In this document: in pieces, positions 9,612-16,410 of the stretch | Layout: every line of letters starts with the position of its first letter | Position numbering within the stretch: the first letter of the stretch is position 1 | From: Mucinivorans hirudinis | Lineage (GTDB): Bacteria > Bacteroidota > Bacteroidia > Bacteroidales > Rikenellaceae | Direction of reading: 5' to 3' | Length of the DNA: 64,000 nt | Assembly: GCA_000723505.1 (NCBI GenBank) | Contig: HG934468.1 | Coordinates: 1,706,798-1,770,797, forward strand | Position numbers and translations under genes: made by a program | The notes under the pieces: generated by a model | What the model was told of the DNA's origin: nothing | The model's database searches: none | The model's input: the letters and a program-made list of their open reading frames with translations, nothing else

Positions 9612-9640
9612 GCAATCTCCACACGGAGGTTGCTTTTTTT
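9612..9640 (+). terminator. Intrinsic terminator
   Basis: GCAATCTCC (9612-9620) pairs with GGAGGTTGC (9625-9633) across a 4-base loop and is followed by seven T. It ends the transcript of the preceding gene. The rest of 9641-9810 holds no gene I can support. Confidence 0.8.
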
Positions 9641-9810
9641 GTGTCCGTACGTCAGGTAAATCAAGCTCCAAACATTGGAAACCTTGTCAACGAAAGTAAA
9701 AACATTGGCAGACAATTTAGCCAGCTTTTTTATGCCGTTTCTTTGCCGATGTAATTACAAGTCTGACGAATGCGCATCGTCATATTGTTTAATATTAACG
9801 CTTTAATAAA

Positions 9811-10101
9811 ATGAGTGAAAATCAATCTGTCGAACAACGACTCGACACAATCGAACGACTACTGCGTGGGCAAAAGTCAGTTCTCACGTTTGAAGAGGGG
9901 TGCGAATTTACAGGACTATCCAAGACCTATATGTATAAACTCACCCATCGCAACAAAATCCCATTTTTCAAACCACACGGTAAAAATATCTACTTCAGCC
10001 GTGAGGAGCTCGAAAAGTGGCTAATGCGGAATCAGACTAAGAGCACGCAGCAAAAAGAGCAGGAGGCAATAGACTATGTTGCTCGCAAAAGGAGACCGTA
10101 G
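9811..10101 (+). CDS. Excisionase-like helix-turn-helix protein
   Basis: Protein of 96 residues with a MerR-type HTH_17 domain (about 30-80): SVLTFEEGCEFTGLSKTYMY, then the wing KIPFFKPHGKNIYFSREELE. Such proteins act as excisionases or recombination directionality factors in Bacteroides mobile elements, or as regulators of the replication genes behind them. A short coiled segment precedes the HTH. It is related in layout to the protein at 27592-27984 in the second element. It is followed after 3 bases by the next gene. Confidence 0.85.
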   Translation: MSENQSVEQRLDTIERLLRGQKSVLTFEEGCEFTGLSKTYMYKLTHRNKIPFFKPHGKNIYFSREELEKWLMRNQTKSTQQKEQEAIDYVARKRRP

Positions 10102-10104
10102 GCG

Positions 10105-10509
10105 ATGACCTACCTTGATTACATCAACCTCTTTTGGCAACAAGATGATGCCGAAAACTTCACTACGACCGAAACACGGCTCTACTTCCTGCTGCTGAAA
10201 CTCGCCAATCGCAATCGATGGCAGGGCGAAGTGGTGATTGGAGATAGGCACTTATCGGCAATGGTCGGCGTTTCGCTCGGCTCGTTCAAGGGGGCAAGGC
10301 TGACGTTGCACAGTAGAGAGCTTATCGAGTTTGACATCGGAGGTCGTGGTTATCGCCACAAAACAAGGTATCGACTTAGGTGCACAGTTAGGTGTCAACC
10401 GTTGACACCTAACCCACCACCATACCTTATAAAGAATAAGAACAAGAATAATTCTATTAAAAATGGAGCGAAAAAAGGATTTAATATCAGCGAGAGTGAT
10501 TTCGACTAA
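10105..10509 (+). CDS. Winged-helix replication-type protein
   Basis: Protein of 134 residues. The first about 90 look like a DnaD/RepA-type winged helix (MTYLDYINLFWQQDDAENF, TETRLYFLLLKLANRNRW, LSAMVGVSLGSFKGAR). The C-terminus is a Lys/Asn-rich linker (KNKNKNNSIKNGAKKGF). It precedes and overlaps by 47 bases a DnaC-like ATPase. In Bacteroidetes mobilizable elements this pair usually serves element replication or primosome loading. The specific role here is inferred from position. Confidence 0.75.
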   Translation: MTYLDYINLFWQQDDAENFTTTETRLYFLLLKLANRNRWQGEVVIGDRHLSAMVGVSLGSFKGARLTLHSRELIEFDIGGRGYRHKTRYRLRCTVRCQPLTPNPPPYLIKNKNKNNSIKNGAKKGFNISESDFD

Positions 10510-11179
10510 CCTGTCGAGAGTACTCAGTGAAATGAAAAATCAGACGGACGAGACGGAGGCGAAACTCGCCGTGAGTAGGTTTCGATTGGAGTGCTCATAC
10601 GAGGAGTTTTTGCGGCTGCTCGGTCAAGCAGCTCGACATATCTTACTGCAAATGGGTAACCGCCGAGAGTTTGTCATCGACAATTTCAACGAGCCGACCA
10701 TTCGGCAACTGCATCTCTATCTGTCTCGCAACCCTGATTTTTCGGGCGACCTCGACAAGGGGGTAATGTTGCAGGGCAAATACGGTTCTGGCAAAACTAT
10801 TTTGATGCGGAGCTATGCCCATATTCAAAATTACATAATCACACGGCTGGAGTTACGCTATCCACTCGTCTCGTTTGCCACATCAATGGATATTGTCGGC
10901 ACTATCAAACAAGATGGTGTGAAACAGTTTGCTCGGCGTGAGTTGATAATCGATGAGTTCGGACGTGAGCCCAAAGCTGTGATGGATTTCGGCAACACAA
11001 TCCGTCCACTTGCCGAGCTTATCAGTCTGAGAGCAGAGACCGGAGCTATCACTCACGCCACCTCGAATTTTTCGTTAGAGACTCTCTCCGGCGACGATTT
11101 CTACGGCAAAATGATAGGCGATAGACTGCGTGCGATGTTTAATTTCATTGTGGTTGATGGCGACTCTCGAAGGGCTTAA
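10463..11179 (+). CDS. DnaC-like AAA+ ATPase (helicase loader)
   Basis: Protein of 238 residues with Walker A GKYGSGKT (about residue 105) and Walker B ELIIDEFGRE (about 155), then a sensor-like ITHATSNFSLE and an Arg-rich end (GDRLRAMF). The order and spacing are those of DnaC/IstB-type loaders. With the preceding winged-helix gene it probably loads a helicase on the element's origin. The last 90 bases before the IS110 insertion carry nothing else. The overlapping start at 10463 (MERKKD) gives a complete N-terminal helical region. Confidence 0.82.
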   Translation: MERKKDLISARVISTNLSRVLSEMKNQTDETEAKLAVSRFRLECSYEEFLRLLGQAARHILLQMGNRREFVIDNFNEPTIRQLHLYLSRNPDFSGDLDKGVMLQGKYGSGKTILMRSYAHIQNYIITRLELRYPLVSFATSMDIVGTIKQDGVKQFARRELIIDEFGREPKAVMDFGNTIRPLAELISLRAETGAITHATSNFSLETLSGDDFYGKMIGDRLRAMFNFIVVDGDSRRA

Positions 11180-11287
11180 AAGTCGAAAGTTAAAGTTAAG
11201 CAAGTTTATGTCGGCGTTTAACATCTCCGACCCACTTGCCTCCCGATGGTCAGAAAATTTAGAATTATGAAATTCTCATAATCTCCT

Positions 11288-11319
11288 TTTGAGCATACCA
11301 ACAGAGATGAGTATCTTTG
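11288..11319 (+). promoter_or_regulatory. Promoter inside the left end of IS110 copy 1
   Basis: TTTG (11288-11291) and TATCTTTG (11312-11319) with a 20-base spacer form a near-ideal Bacteroidota promoter 27 bases before the transposase ATG. The identical promoter is at 46594-46625 on the minus strand in copy 2. Confidence 0.75.
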
Positions 11320-12510
11320 CCTATTGATTAACTAACACTATGTTCAATGGAAGAGATACTATTTACCCCCTACATTGGGGTTGGTTGCGGGATTGATGTC
11401 CATAAGGATTTGATAGTTGCAACCATTCAACGAGGCAACGAAGTTGTCGGCACAAAGGAGTTTGACGGTTTTACCGTTTCCTTGGAATCTTTGCGTGATT
11501 GGTGCAAAGATGCGGGTGTCACTCATATTGCGATGGAGAGCACCGGTATTTATTGGAAGCCTGTGTTCAATATTTTGGAGGATGATTTTGAGGTTATTTT
11601 GGTTAATGCTCGGCACGTAAAGAATGTGCCTGGTCATAAGACCGACAAGAAGGATAGCAAATGGTTGAGCAAATTATTGGTAAGCGGACTACTCAAAGGT
11701 AGCTTTATCCCTCCACGCGACATAAGAGATTTACGAGATTTAGTTCGCTACAAGAAGAAGTTAGTAGCTCATAGTGCATCAGAGAAGAATCGTATAATCA
11801 AGATATTGGAGGATTGCAATATCAAGTTATCAAGTGTATTGAGTGATGTTGATGGAGCCGTTGGTCGCAATATCATCAGTGCATTGATAGATGGAGAGAG
11901 TGATGTAAATCAATTAATGCGGTTTTATCACGGCAAGATAAAGACACCTCGTAGTGAGTTTGTCAAAGCTTTGCAGGGTAAGGTTAGCGATCATCATCGT
12001 TTTATGTTGCAGTTTCATCGAGATGTGATAGCTAATGATGATGCTATGTTGGAGCGGTTGGATGCAGAAATAGCCAAGGCTGTTTCTGATTATGAAGTTG
12101 AATTGGAGCTATTGGAGACCATACCGGGTGTTGGGCGAGATAGTGCCATTGGTATTATAAGCGAGATAGGTGTTGATATGGAACGATTTCCTGATGAGAA
12201 CCATTTAAGTTCTTATTGTGGTGTAAGTCCGGGCAATAATGAGAGTGCGGGTAAAAAAAAAGTACAAAGACCATAAAGGGTAATAGCCATATTACTTCGA
12301 TATTGGTAGAGTGTGGGTGGGGGGCAACACGTAAGAAGGATTGTTATTTGAAGCGAAAGTATGAGAGTTTGGTAGGCAGACGAGGTAAGAAGCGAGCACT
12401 TGTAGCCATTGGGCATAAAATTATTGTAGCCGCATACTTCATTTTGTGGGAGTGTAATATAAACTCTGTCCGGTAAATATTTCGAGTTAAATTTCTACAA
12501 ATATAATTTT

Positions 12511-12645
12511 TTCTTTTCGGCTTTACAAATGCTTTTTCAAGGCGGTTTTTGGATGTGTGCAAGGGCGGCGAGGCACGAGCCGTTTATATACCCTTGCTCA
12601 CATCCGGAAACTGCCTTTTCTTTGCGTTTGGAAAACCGAAAAGAA
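12511..12645 (-). repeat. Long imperfect inverted repeat behind the IS256 transposase gene
   Basis: Arms of about 55 bases (12511-12565 and 12591-12645) can pair with scattered mismatches. The outer TTCTTTTCGG/CCGAAAAGAA and the inner part near GGATGTGNGCAAGGG are almost perfect. It starts 10 bases past the transposase stop, so it may end the transcript or block read-through between element and host. Confidence 0.65.
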
Positions 12646-12655
12646 TAAACAAGGG

Positions 12656-13873
12656 CTATAACTCCATAGGCATCCTTTCGCCAAACTTTATCCGTAATTG
12701 ACCTGCTGTTAACGCCCAATTCGGAAGGGGTTGAGTCCATTTCTTGGAGATGTTGAGCACCGCTAAGTAGAGTAACTTCATCAATGCCATATCATTAGGG
12801 AAAACACCCTTCGTCTTGGTAACTTTCCGTGCCTGACGATGAAATCCCTCAACAGCATTAGTTGTGTAGATAAGTCTGCGAATATGCTCATCATAAGCAA
12901 AATAGGCACTAAGCTTATCCCAATTTCGTCGCCACGAGCCTATAACAACAGGGTATTTCTGCCCCCATTTATCCTCCAATTTATCAAGATTGAGTTCGGC
13001 TAAATCCAGAGTGGGAGCTTGATAGACCGTCTTCAAATCACCCATAAACTCCTTTTTGTCTTTGGAGGCAATGTATTTCAATGAGTTGCGGATTTGATGA
13101 ACGATGCAGCTCTGAATGATTACTTGCGGGAAAATGGTGGCTATTGCCTCGGCAAAGCCCGTAAGGTTGTCAATGCAGGCAATCAAAACATCTTTCATCC
13201 CACGTGCTTTCAAATCGGTCAATACACTCAACCAGAAGTTCGCTCCCTCACTCTCAGATACATACATCCCGATTAACTCTTTGCGACCATCCTTATTGAC
13301 TGCCAGCACATTATAAACGGCTCGGCTCTCCGTACGTCCACCATCTTTGACCTTGTAGTGCATCGCATCGAGCCAAACGATAGTGTACATCGACTCCAAA
13401 GGACGACTTTGCCACTCCTTGACCTTGGGAACTATACGTTCGATAATTTCACTCAGCGTATTGTGCGATATCTCAACGTCATACATCTCTTCGATATGAG
13501 CAGATATATCCCTCAGGCTCATACCCATACCATACAAACTGATGATCTTGGAGGACATATTATCCGCCAAAATGGTCTCCCGTTTCCTGAGAATCTCGGG
13601 TGTAAAACTGCTATGACGATCCTGAGGTGTCTCTATTTCAATCTCACCTGCCATCGTTTTGACTCGTTTGCTTCCTCGACCGTTACGCTTGTTGCCTTGC
13701 TGGCGTTCCGCCTCGTCGAGATGAGCTGCCATTTCGCCATCCAAAGCGGCTTCTAAAAATTCTTTCAACAGTGGAGCAAATGCCCCATCTTTGCCCGTGA
13801 GTGACTCCCCACTCCGAAGCTGAGATAATGCCTTATCACGCATTATTTGATACTCCTGACTTCTCCTATCCAT
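12656..13873 (-). CDS. IS256-family (Mutator) transposase
   Basis: DDE transposase of 405 residues, a full family length. The catalytic Asp residues are in IVWLDAMHYK and LIACIDNLTGF, and the Glu is in NAVEGFHRQARK. The N-terminus has the usual EFLEAALDGEMAAHLDEAE segment and the TPRD/TFxPEI-like region (ETPQDRHSSFTPEIL). The HTH-like SLRDISAHIEEMY precedes the catalytic core. The ATG at 13873 lies 45 bases inside the element's right end. The gene appears intact. Confidence 0.95.
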   Translation of the reverse strand: MDRRSQEYQIMRDKALSQLRSGESLTGKDGAFAPLLKEFLEAALDGEMAAHLDEAERQQGNKRNGRGSKRVKTMAGEIEIETPQDRHSSFTPEILRKRETILADNMSSKIISLYGMGMSLRDISAHIEEMYDVEISHNTLSEIIERIVPKVKEWQSRPLESMYTIVWLDAMHYKVKDGGRTESRAVYNVLAVNKDGRKELIGMYVSESEGANFWLSVLTDLKARGMKDVLIACIDNLTGFAEAIATIFPQVIIQSCIVHQIRNSLKYIASKDKKEFMGDLKTVYQAPTLDLAELNLDKLEDKWGQKYPVVIGSWRRNWDKLSAYFAYDEHIRRLIYTTNAVEGFHRQARKVTKTKGVFPNDMALMKLLYLAVLNISKKWTQPLPNWALTAGQLRIKFGERMPMEL

Positions 13874-14099
13874 AATACAAAGGTAAGTGTTTTTGGACAG
13901 AGTTCAGATTACAGTCTCCATTTTGTTAAACAAACAGCCCTATCGTGAGCCTGAATTACACGACCACAATCCTCGCAAGCAGAAGAAGCAGATACGAAAC
14001 TATTTGAATCGTTTATCGGCATTAGGTGTTGATGTTAGTGTATTTTTATGAAATGGGCCGCATCTCACCAAGCTACATTTTTTATTTCGTTTTAAGCAA

Positions 14100-14322
14100 G
14101 CATTATATTTAAGGCAACAACATAGGTCGCATTTTTTCTGAGACTTCCCTTAGAAGAGCTTGAGTATGAAATTGACCTATGTCCAAAGAGATTTGGGCAC
14201 AAAATTAAGAACCAACAGGTGTTACCACTGCCTTTATAGGCACGGAGTACGAAGATGAAAATTTAATCTCTTAATTATACCTTAAATAGCTATTATACAA
14301 ATTAATACAAAAATATACACAG
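14100..14322 (+). ncRNA. Candidate bridge/seek RNA of IS110 copy 1
   Basis: The 3' non-coding part of the element is structured. ACATAGGTC (14120-14128) pairs with GACCTATGT (14174-14182), CCAAA with TTTGG (14183-14196), and TGCCT with AGGCA near 14230-14242. TATGAAATT (14165-14173) sits right against the first stem and equals the left junction of the element. AGATGAAAATT (14253-14263) equals the right junction of copy 2. IS110-family recombinases are guided by an RNA from the element's non-coding end, and these segments are the natural guide candidates. Limits are approximate and transcription is not shown. Confidence 0.5.
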
Positions 14323-14628
14323 ATGAAAGATTATTTTTTAGGGCTTCGGCTCACCTATTCAGAGTTTCATCGACTCGGAGCAATGAGCCGAAAAAGCGGC
14401 AAGAGCAAAAGTGAAATTGTGCGAGATTTACTCTCTCACGGCTACGTCCGTGAACGCATCAAGCGAGAGCATATCGACACCATTCGCAAGCTCACAGGCG
14501 AGGCGACCAATCTCAATCAACTTGCCAAACGAGCCAACACCTTCGGCTACTCGGCTGCCGCAACAGGTGTCGAAGTGCTTGCTGCACGAATAGAGGGAAT
14601 CATAAAGATGATAAAAGATGATGGCTAA
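14323..14628 (+). CDS. MobC-like mobilization (relaxosome) protein
   Basis: Protein of 101 residues with an N-terminal ribbon-helix-helix-like segment (YFLGLRLTYSEFHRLGAMSR) and the MobC pattern SEIVRDLLSHGYV, EATNLNQLAKRANTFG. It would bind oriT and help the relaxase nick. It overlaps the relaxase start by 8 bases, so they are translationally coupled. Its ATGAAA start is the right junction of IS110 copy 1; the original promoter and ribosome site are now 3 kb away, replaced by IS sequence. Confidence 0.85.
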   Translation: MKDYFLGLRLTYSEFHRLGAMSRKSGKSKSEIVRDLLSHGYVRERIKREHIDTIRKLTGEATNLNQLAKRANTFGYSAAATGVEVLAARIEGIIKMIKDDG

Positions 14629-15538
14629 AATTGTCAAGGGCAAGACCTTTAGCGGTTGCGTGAGATACGTGCTCGACAAGGAGAAAGCGGAGCTGTTAGA
14701 GACCACAGGGCTACAATTGGGAGATTCTTCGCAAATCGCCTCAGACTTTGAGTTGCAAGCAATGCTCAACCCCAAAGTCAAGAACACAGTCGGACACATA
14801 TCGCTCAACTTCGCATTGCAAGATGAGCGGCTCGCTGGCGATGACTCTTTGATGCTGACAATAACCAAAGAGTATCTGGAGCGTATGGATATTCGCAACA
14901 CTCAATATCTAATCGCTCGCCACACCGACCGCAACCACAGCCATTGCCACATCATTTACAACCGAGTCGATTGCGACGGAAAAACCATCTCCGACAAAAA
15001 CGACCGATTCCGCAGCGAGAAGATTTGTAAAATGCTAACCGCCAGACACCGCCTCCACTTTGCCCAAGGCAAAGAGCAGGTCAACGAGAACCGCCTGCGA
15101 CACAAGGATGCAAAGAAGTACCACATCTACAATGCAATAAAGGCAACATTGCCCATTTGTCGCTCGTGGGAGAGTTTTCAGAACAGACTCGATGCACAGG
15201 GCGTAAATATGGAGTTTAAGTACAAAAGCGGCAGCGACGAGCGGCAAGGGGTTAAATTTGAGTATGACGGTGTTAGCTTCTCAGGCTCAAAGATTGACCG
15301 AGCGTACAGCTTTATGCACCTTGATAACCATTTTGCCAATCAGAACCACCACAGAGTCGAACGCCACGTATCACAAGCCGCTGCTCAAACCGAACATAGC
15401 GTGGCGAGCGAAGTGGCTGGCGGACTACTCTCAATCCTCTCATCGCCATTGGAAGTCAATGGCAACTACGAAGATCAAGCCGAATTCGACCGTCTGGAAA
15501 GACTCAAAAAGAAGAAACGGCGAGGTCGAAGAATGTAA
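14621..15538 (+). CDS. Relaxase, MobA/VirD2-like (MobP type)
   Basis: DNA strand-transferase that nicks oriT for conjugal mobilization. About 305 residues from the ATG at 14621 (MAKIVKGKTFSGCVRYVL), one codon after an alternative ATG. The nucleophilic Tyr is probably in CVRYVLDKEKA. The metal site is the HUH-type HTDRNHSHCHIIYNRV near residue 100. The rest of the relaxase domain (NRLRHKDAKKYHIYNAI, GVSFSGSKIDRAYSF) is present and ends in a basic tail (KKKKRRGRRM). No type IV secretion genes are in the window, so the element is mobilizable and not self-transmissible as seen here. Confidence 0.9.
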   Translation: MAKIVKGKTFSGCVRYVLDKEKAELLETTGLQLGDSSQIASDFELQAMLNPKVKNTVGHISLNFALQDERLAGDDSLMLTITKEYLERMDIRNTQYLIARHTDRNHSHCHIIYNRVDCDGKTISDKNDRFRSEKICKMLTARHRLHFAQGKEQVNENRLRHKDAKKYHIYNAIKATLPICRSWESFQNRLDAQGVNMEFKYKSGSDERQGVKFEYDGVSFSGSKIDRAYSFMHLDNHFANQNHHRVERHVSQAAAQTEHSVASEVAGGLLSILSSPLEVNGNYEDQAEFDRLERLKKKKRRGRRM

Positions 15539-15568
15539 ACAGTTATAAACCAATTAAAATTTCAAAAA

Positions 15569-16006
15569 ATGAAAACTACATCAAAAGTCAATTACGACAA
15601 TTTTTTAGCAGACTTCAATCTCTACTTGTGCGAATGGTTCGCCGAGCGAGACGCTGCTCAATTCAATCACATCTCCAACGGAATGATTTTTACCGCCAAA
15701 ACCATAGATTTCGACCTCTATATTCGGCTATGGGAACATAGCGGAGGTATGGGGTTGCCTGATGGCACGGTTATTATCGCCAGAGCAGTGTTCTCGAAAG
15801 ACGAGCACCGCAATTTTGAAAATCTCTTGTATTTTCTCAAAATGTACGCTCCTCTCTACGGCTTTACCAATATTGCCATCGAATTTCCGCCAATTAATAG
15901 TGTTGGTGATTTGAGTCGCTATGGTTTTGCCGCCTCGGACAACTCATTAGCAAGTAAGTGGCACTACACGACCTTTGAGTCGTTGCAAGTGCCTTCCAAA
16001 ATGTAA
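15569..16006 (+). CDS. Hypothetical protein behind the relaxase
   Basis: Not recognised. It has 145 residues and is soluble, with aromatic-rich strands (FDLYIRLWEHSGGMGLPDGT) and a region resembling a small alpha/beta or GNAT-like fold (NFENLLYFLKMYAPLYGFTN). It starts 30 bases after the relaxase stop with a good ATG and ends just before a large stem-loop. Codon use resembles the mobilization genes, so it probably belongs to that module. Confidence 0.7.
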   Translation: MKTTSKVNYDNFLADFNLYLCEWFAERDAAQFNHISNGMIFTAKTIDFDLYIRLWEHSGGMGLPDGTVIIARAVFSKDEHRNFENLLYFLKMYAPLYGFTNIAIEFPPINSVGDLSRYGFAASDNSLASKWHYTTFESLQVPSKM

Positions 16007-16010
16007 CGCA

Positions 16011-16136
16011 GCCAATGCCTTTGTTCGCAAAGGTAAAGCCTAAAAACCAAGCAGTCAAGACCGTGCAAAGTTGCTACGCAAGTCTTGACTGCTTATTTTG
16101 TTAGGCTAAATGCTAGTCGCTACCAAAGGCAATGGC
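16011..16136 (+). repeat. Large three-tier inverted repeat between mobilization and restriction genes
   Basis: Three nested arm pairs share one axis. The outer pair is GCCAATGCCTTTG (16011-16023) with CAAAGGCAATGGC (16124-16136), one mismatch. The middle is GCCTAA (16038-16043) with TTAGGC (16101-16106). The inner is AAGCAGTCAAGAC (16049-16061) with GTCTTGACTGCTT (16082-16094), perfect. The inner hairpin followed by ATTTTGTT can act as a terminator; the whole could also be an oriT, an end of the element or a folded RNA. Confidence 0.75.
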
Positions 16137-16147
16137 TCAGAGTAATG

Positions 16148-16179
16148 CTTGTACTATTGAATTATATTATATATCTTTG
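16148..16179 (+). promoter_or_regulatory. Promoter of the type I restriction operon
   Basis: TATCTTTG (16172-16179) is a consensus -7 box. CTTG (16148-16151) lies 20 bases upstream as an imperfect -33. The regulator ATG follows at 16210. Confidence 0.6.
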
Positions 16180-16209
16180 TTTGATATATGTAGCATTAAT
16201 ACTACACCA

Positions 16210-16407
16210 ATGAATCGAATAAAAGAAGTTTTAGAGAGCAAAGGTATATCGCAAACATGGCTTGCCAAGCAACTTGGCAAGAGTTTTTGTATGGTCAACG
16301 CCTATGCTTGCAACCGCCGACAACCCAATTTAGAGCTACTCTTCGAGATAGCAAAAATTTTGGAAGTGGACGTGAAAGAATTAATTGAAAGCAAAGAAGA
16401 AAAATAA
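16210..16407 (+). CDS. XRE-family helix-turn-helix regulator of the restriction operon
   Basis: Single-domain Cro/CI-type repressor of 65 residues starting at the ATG at 16210 (MNRIKEVLESKGISQTWLAK), downstream of the promoter; the longer frame starts inside a repeat. The recognition helix is in QLGKSFCMVNAYACNRRQ. It ends 3 bases before hsdM, so it is co-transcribed. It probably delays or limits restriction expression. It closely resembles the regulator at 43726-43932 in the other defence-like operon. Confidence 0.88.
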   Translation: MNRIKEVLESKGISQTWLAKQLGKSFCMVNAYACNRRQPNLELLFEIAKILEVDVKELIESKEEK

Positions 16408-16410
16408 TAT

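Larger units (their letters stand above)
12448..13918 (-). mobile_element. IS256-family insertion sequence
   Basis: A 1471-bp element inside the IS110 transposase gene. Its ends are imperfect inverted repeats of about 24 bp (left starts GGGAGTGTAATATAAACTCT; right, read inward, GAGACTGTAATCTGAACTCT). CATTTTGT is duplicated on both sides (12440-12447 and 13919-13926), an 8-bp duplication normal for IS256. The intact copy of IS110 elsewhere in the window has one CATTTTGT at this spot, which proves the insertion. Confidence 0.95.
11347..14051 (+). pseudogene. IS110 transposase split by the IS256 insertion
   Basis: The 0 frame (11347-12276, 309 residues) encodes the DEDD domain: Asp in GIDVHKDLIVA, Glu in MESTGIYWKPVF, and the Asp pair in HKTDKKDSKWL. 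The start of the Tnp_20 domain follows (ETIPGVGRDSAIGII, SSYCGVSPGNNESAGKKK). It stops eight codons after the first Lys of an A9G run at 12253-12262. A -1 shift there continues into STKTIKGNSHITSILVECGW and on to 14051, about 103 more residues. In this copy the continuation is cut at 12447 by the IS256 element and resumes at 13927. The fused product would be about 408 residues, but it cannot be made from this copy. Confidence 0.9.
11267..14328 (+). mobile_element. IS110-family element, copy 1, interrupted by an IS256 element
   Basis: Both ends are defined by comparison with the uninterrupted inverted copy at 45064-46646. Without the IS256 insertion and its 8-bp duplication the two copies have the same length (1583 bp). 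ATGAAA stands at each end (11267-11272 and 14323-14328), flanked by unrelated host sequence, so ATGAAA is the shared target/core. The element lies exactly at the start codon of the MobC gene and rebuilds it: the right-end ATGAAA is the MobC start and second codon. It has an 80-bp left and a 277-bp right non-coding region. Confidence 0.9.
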
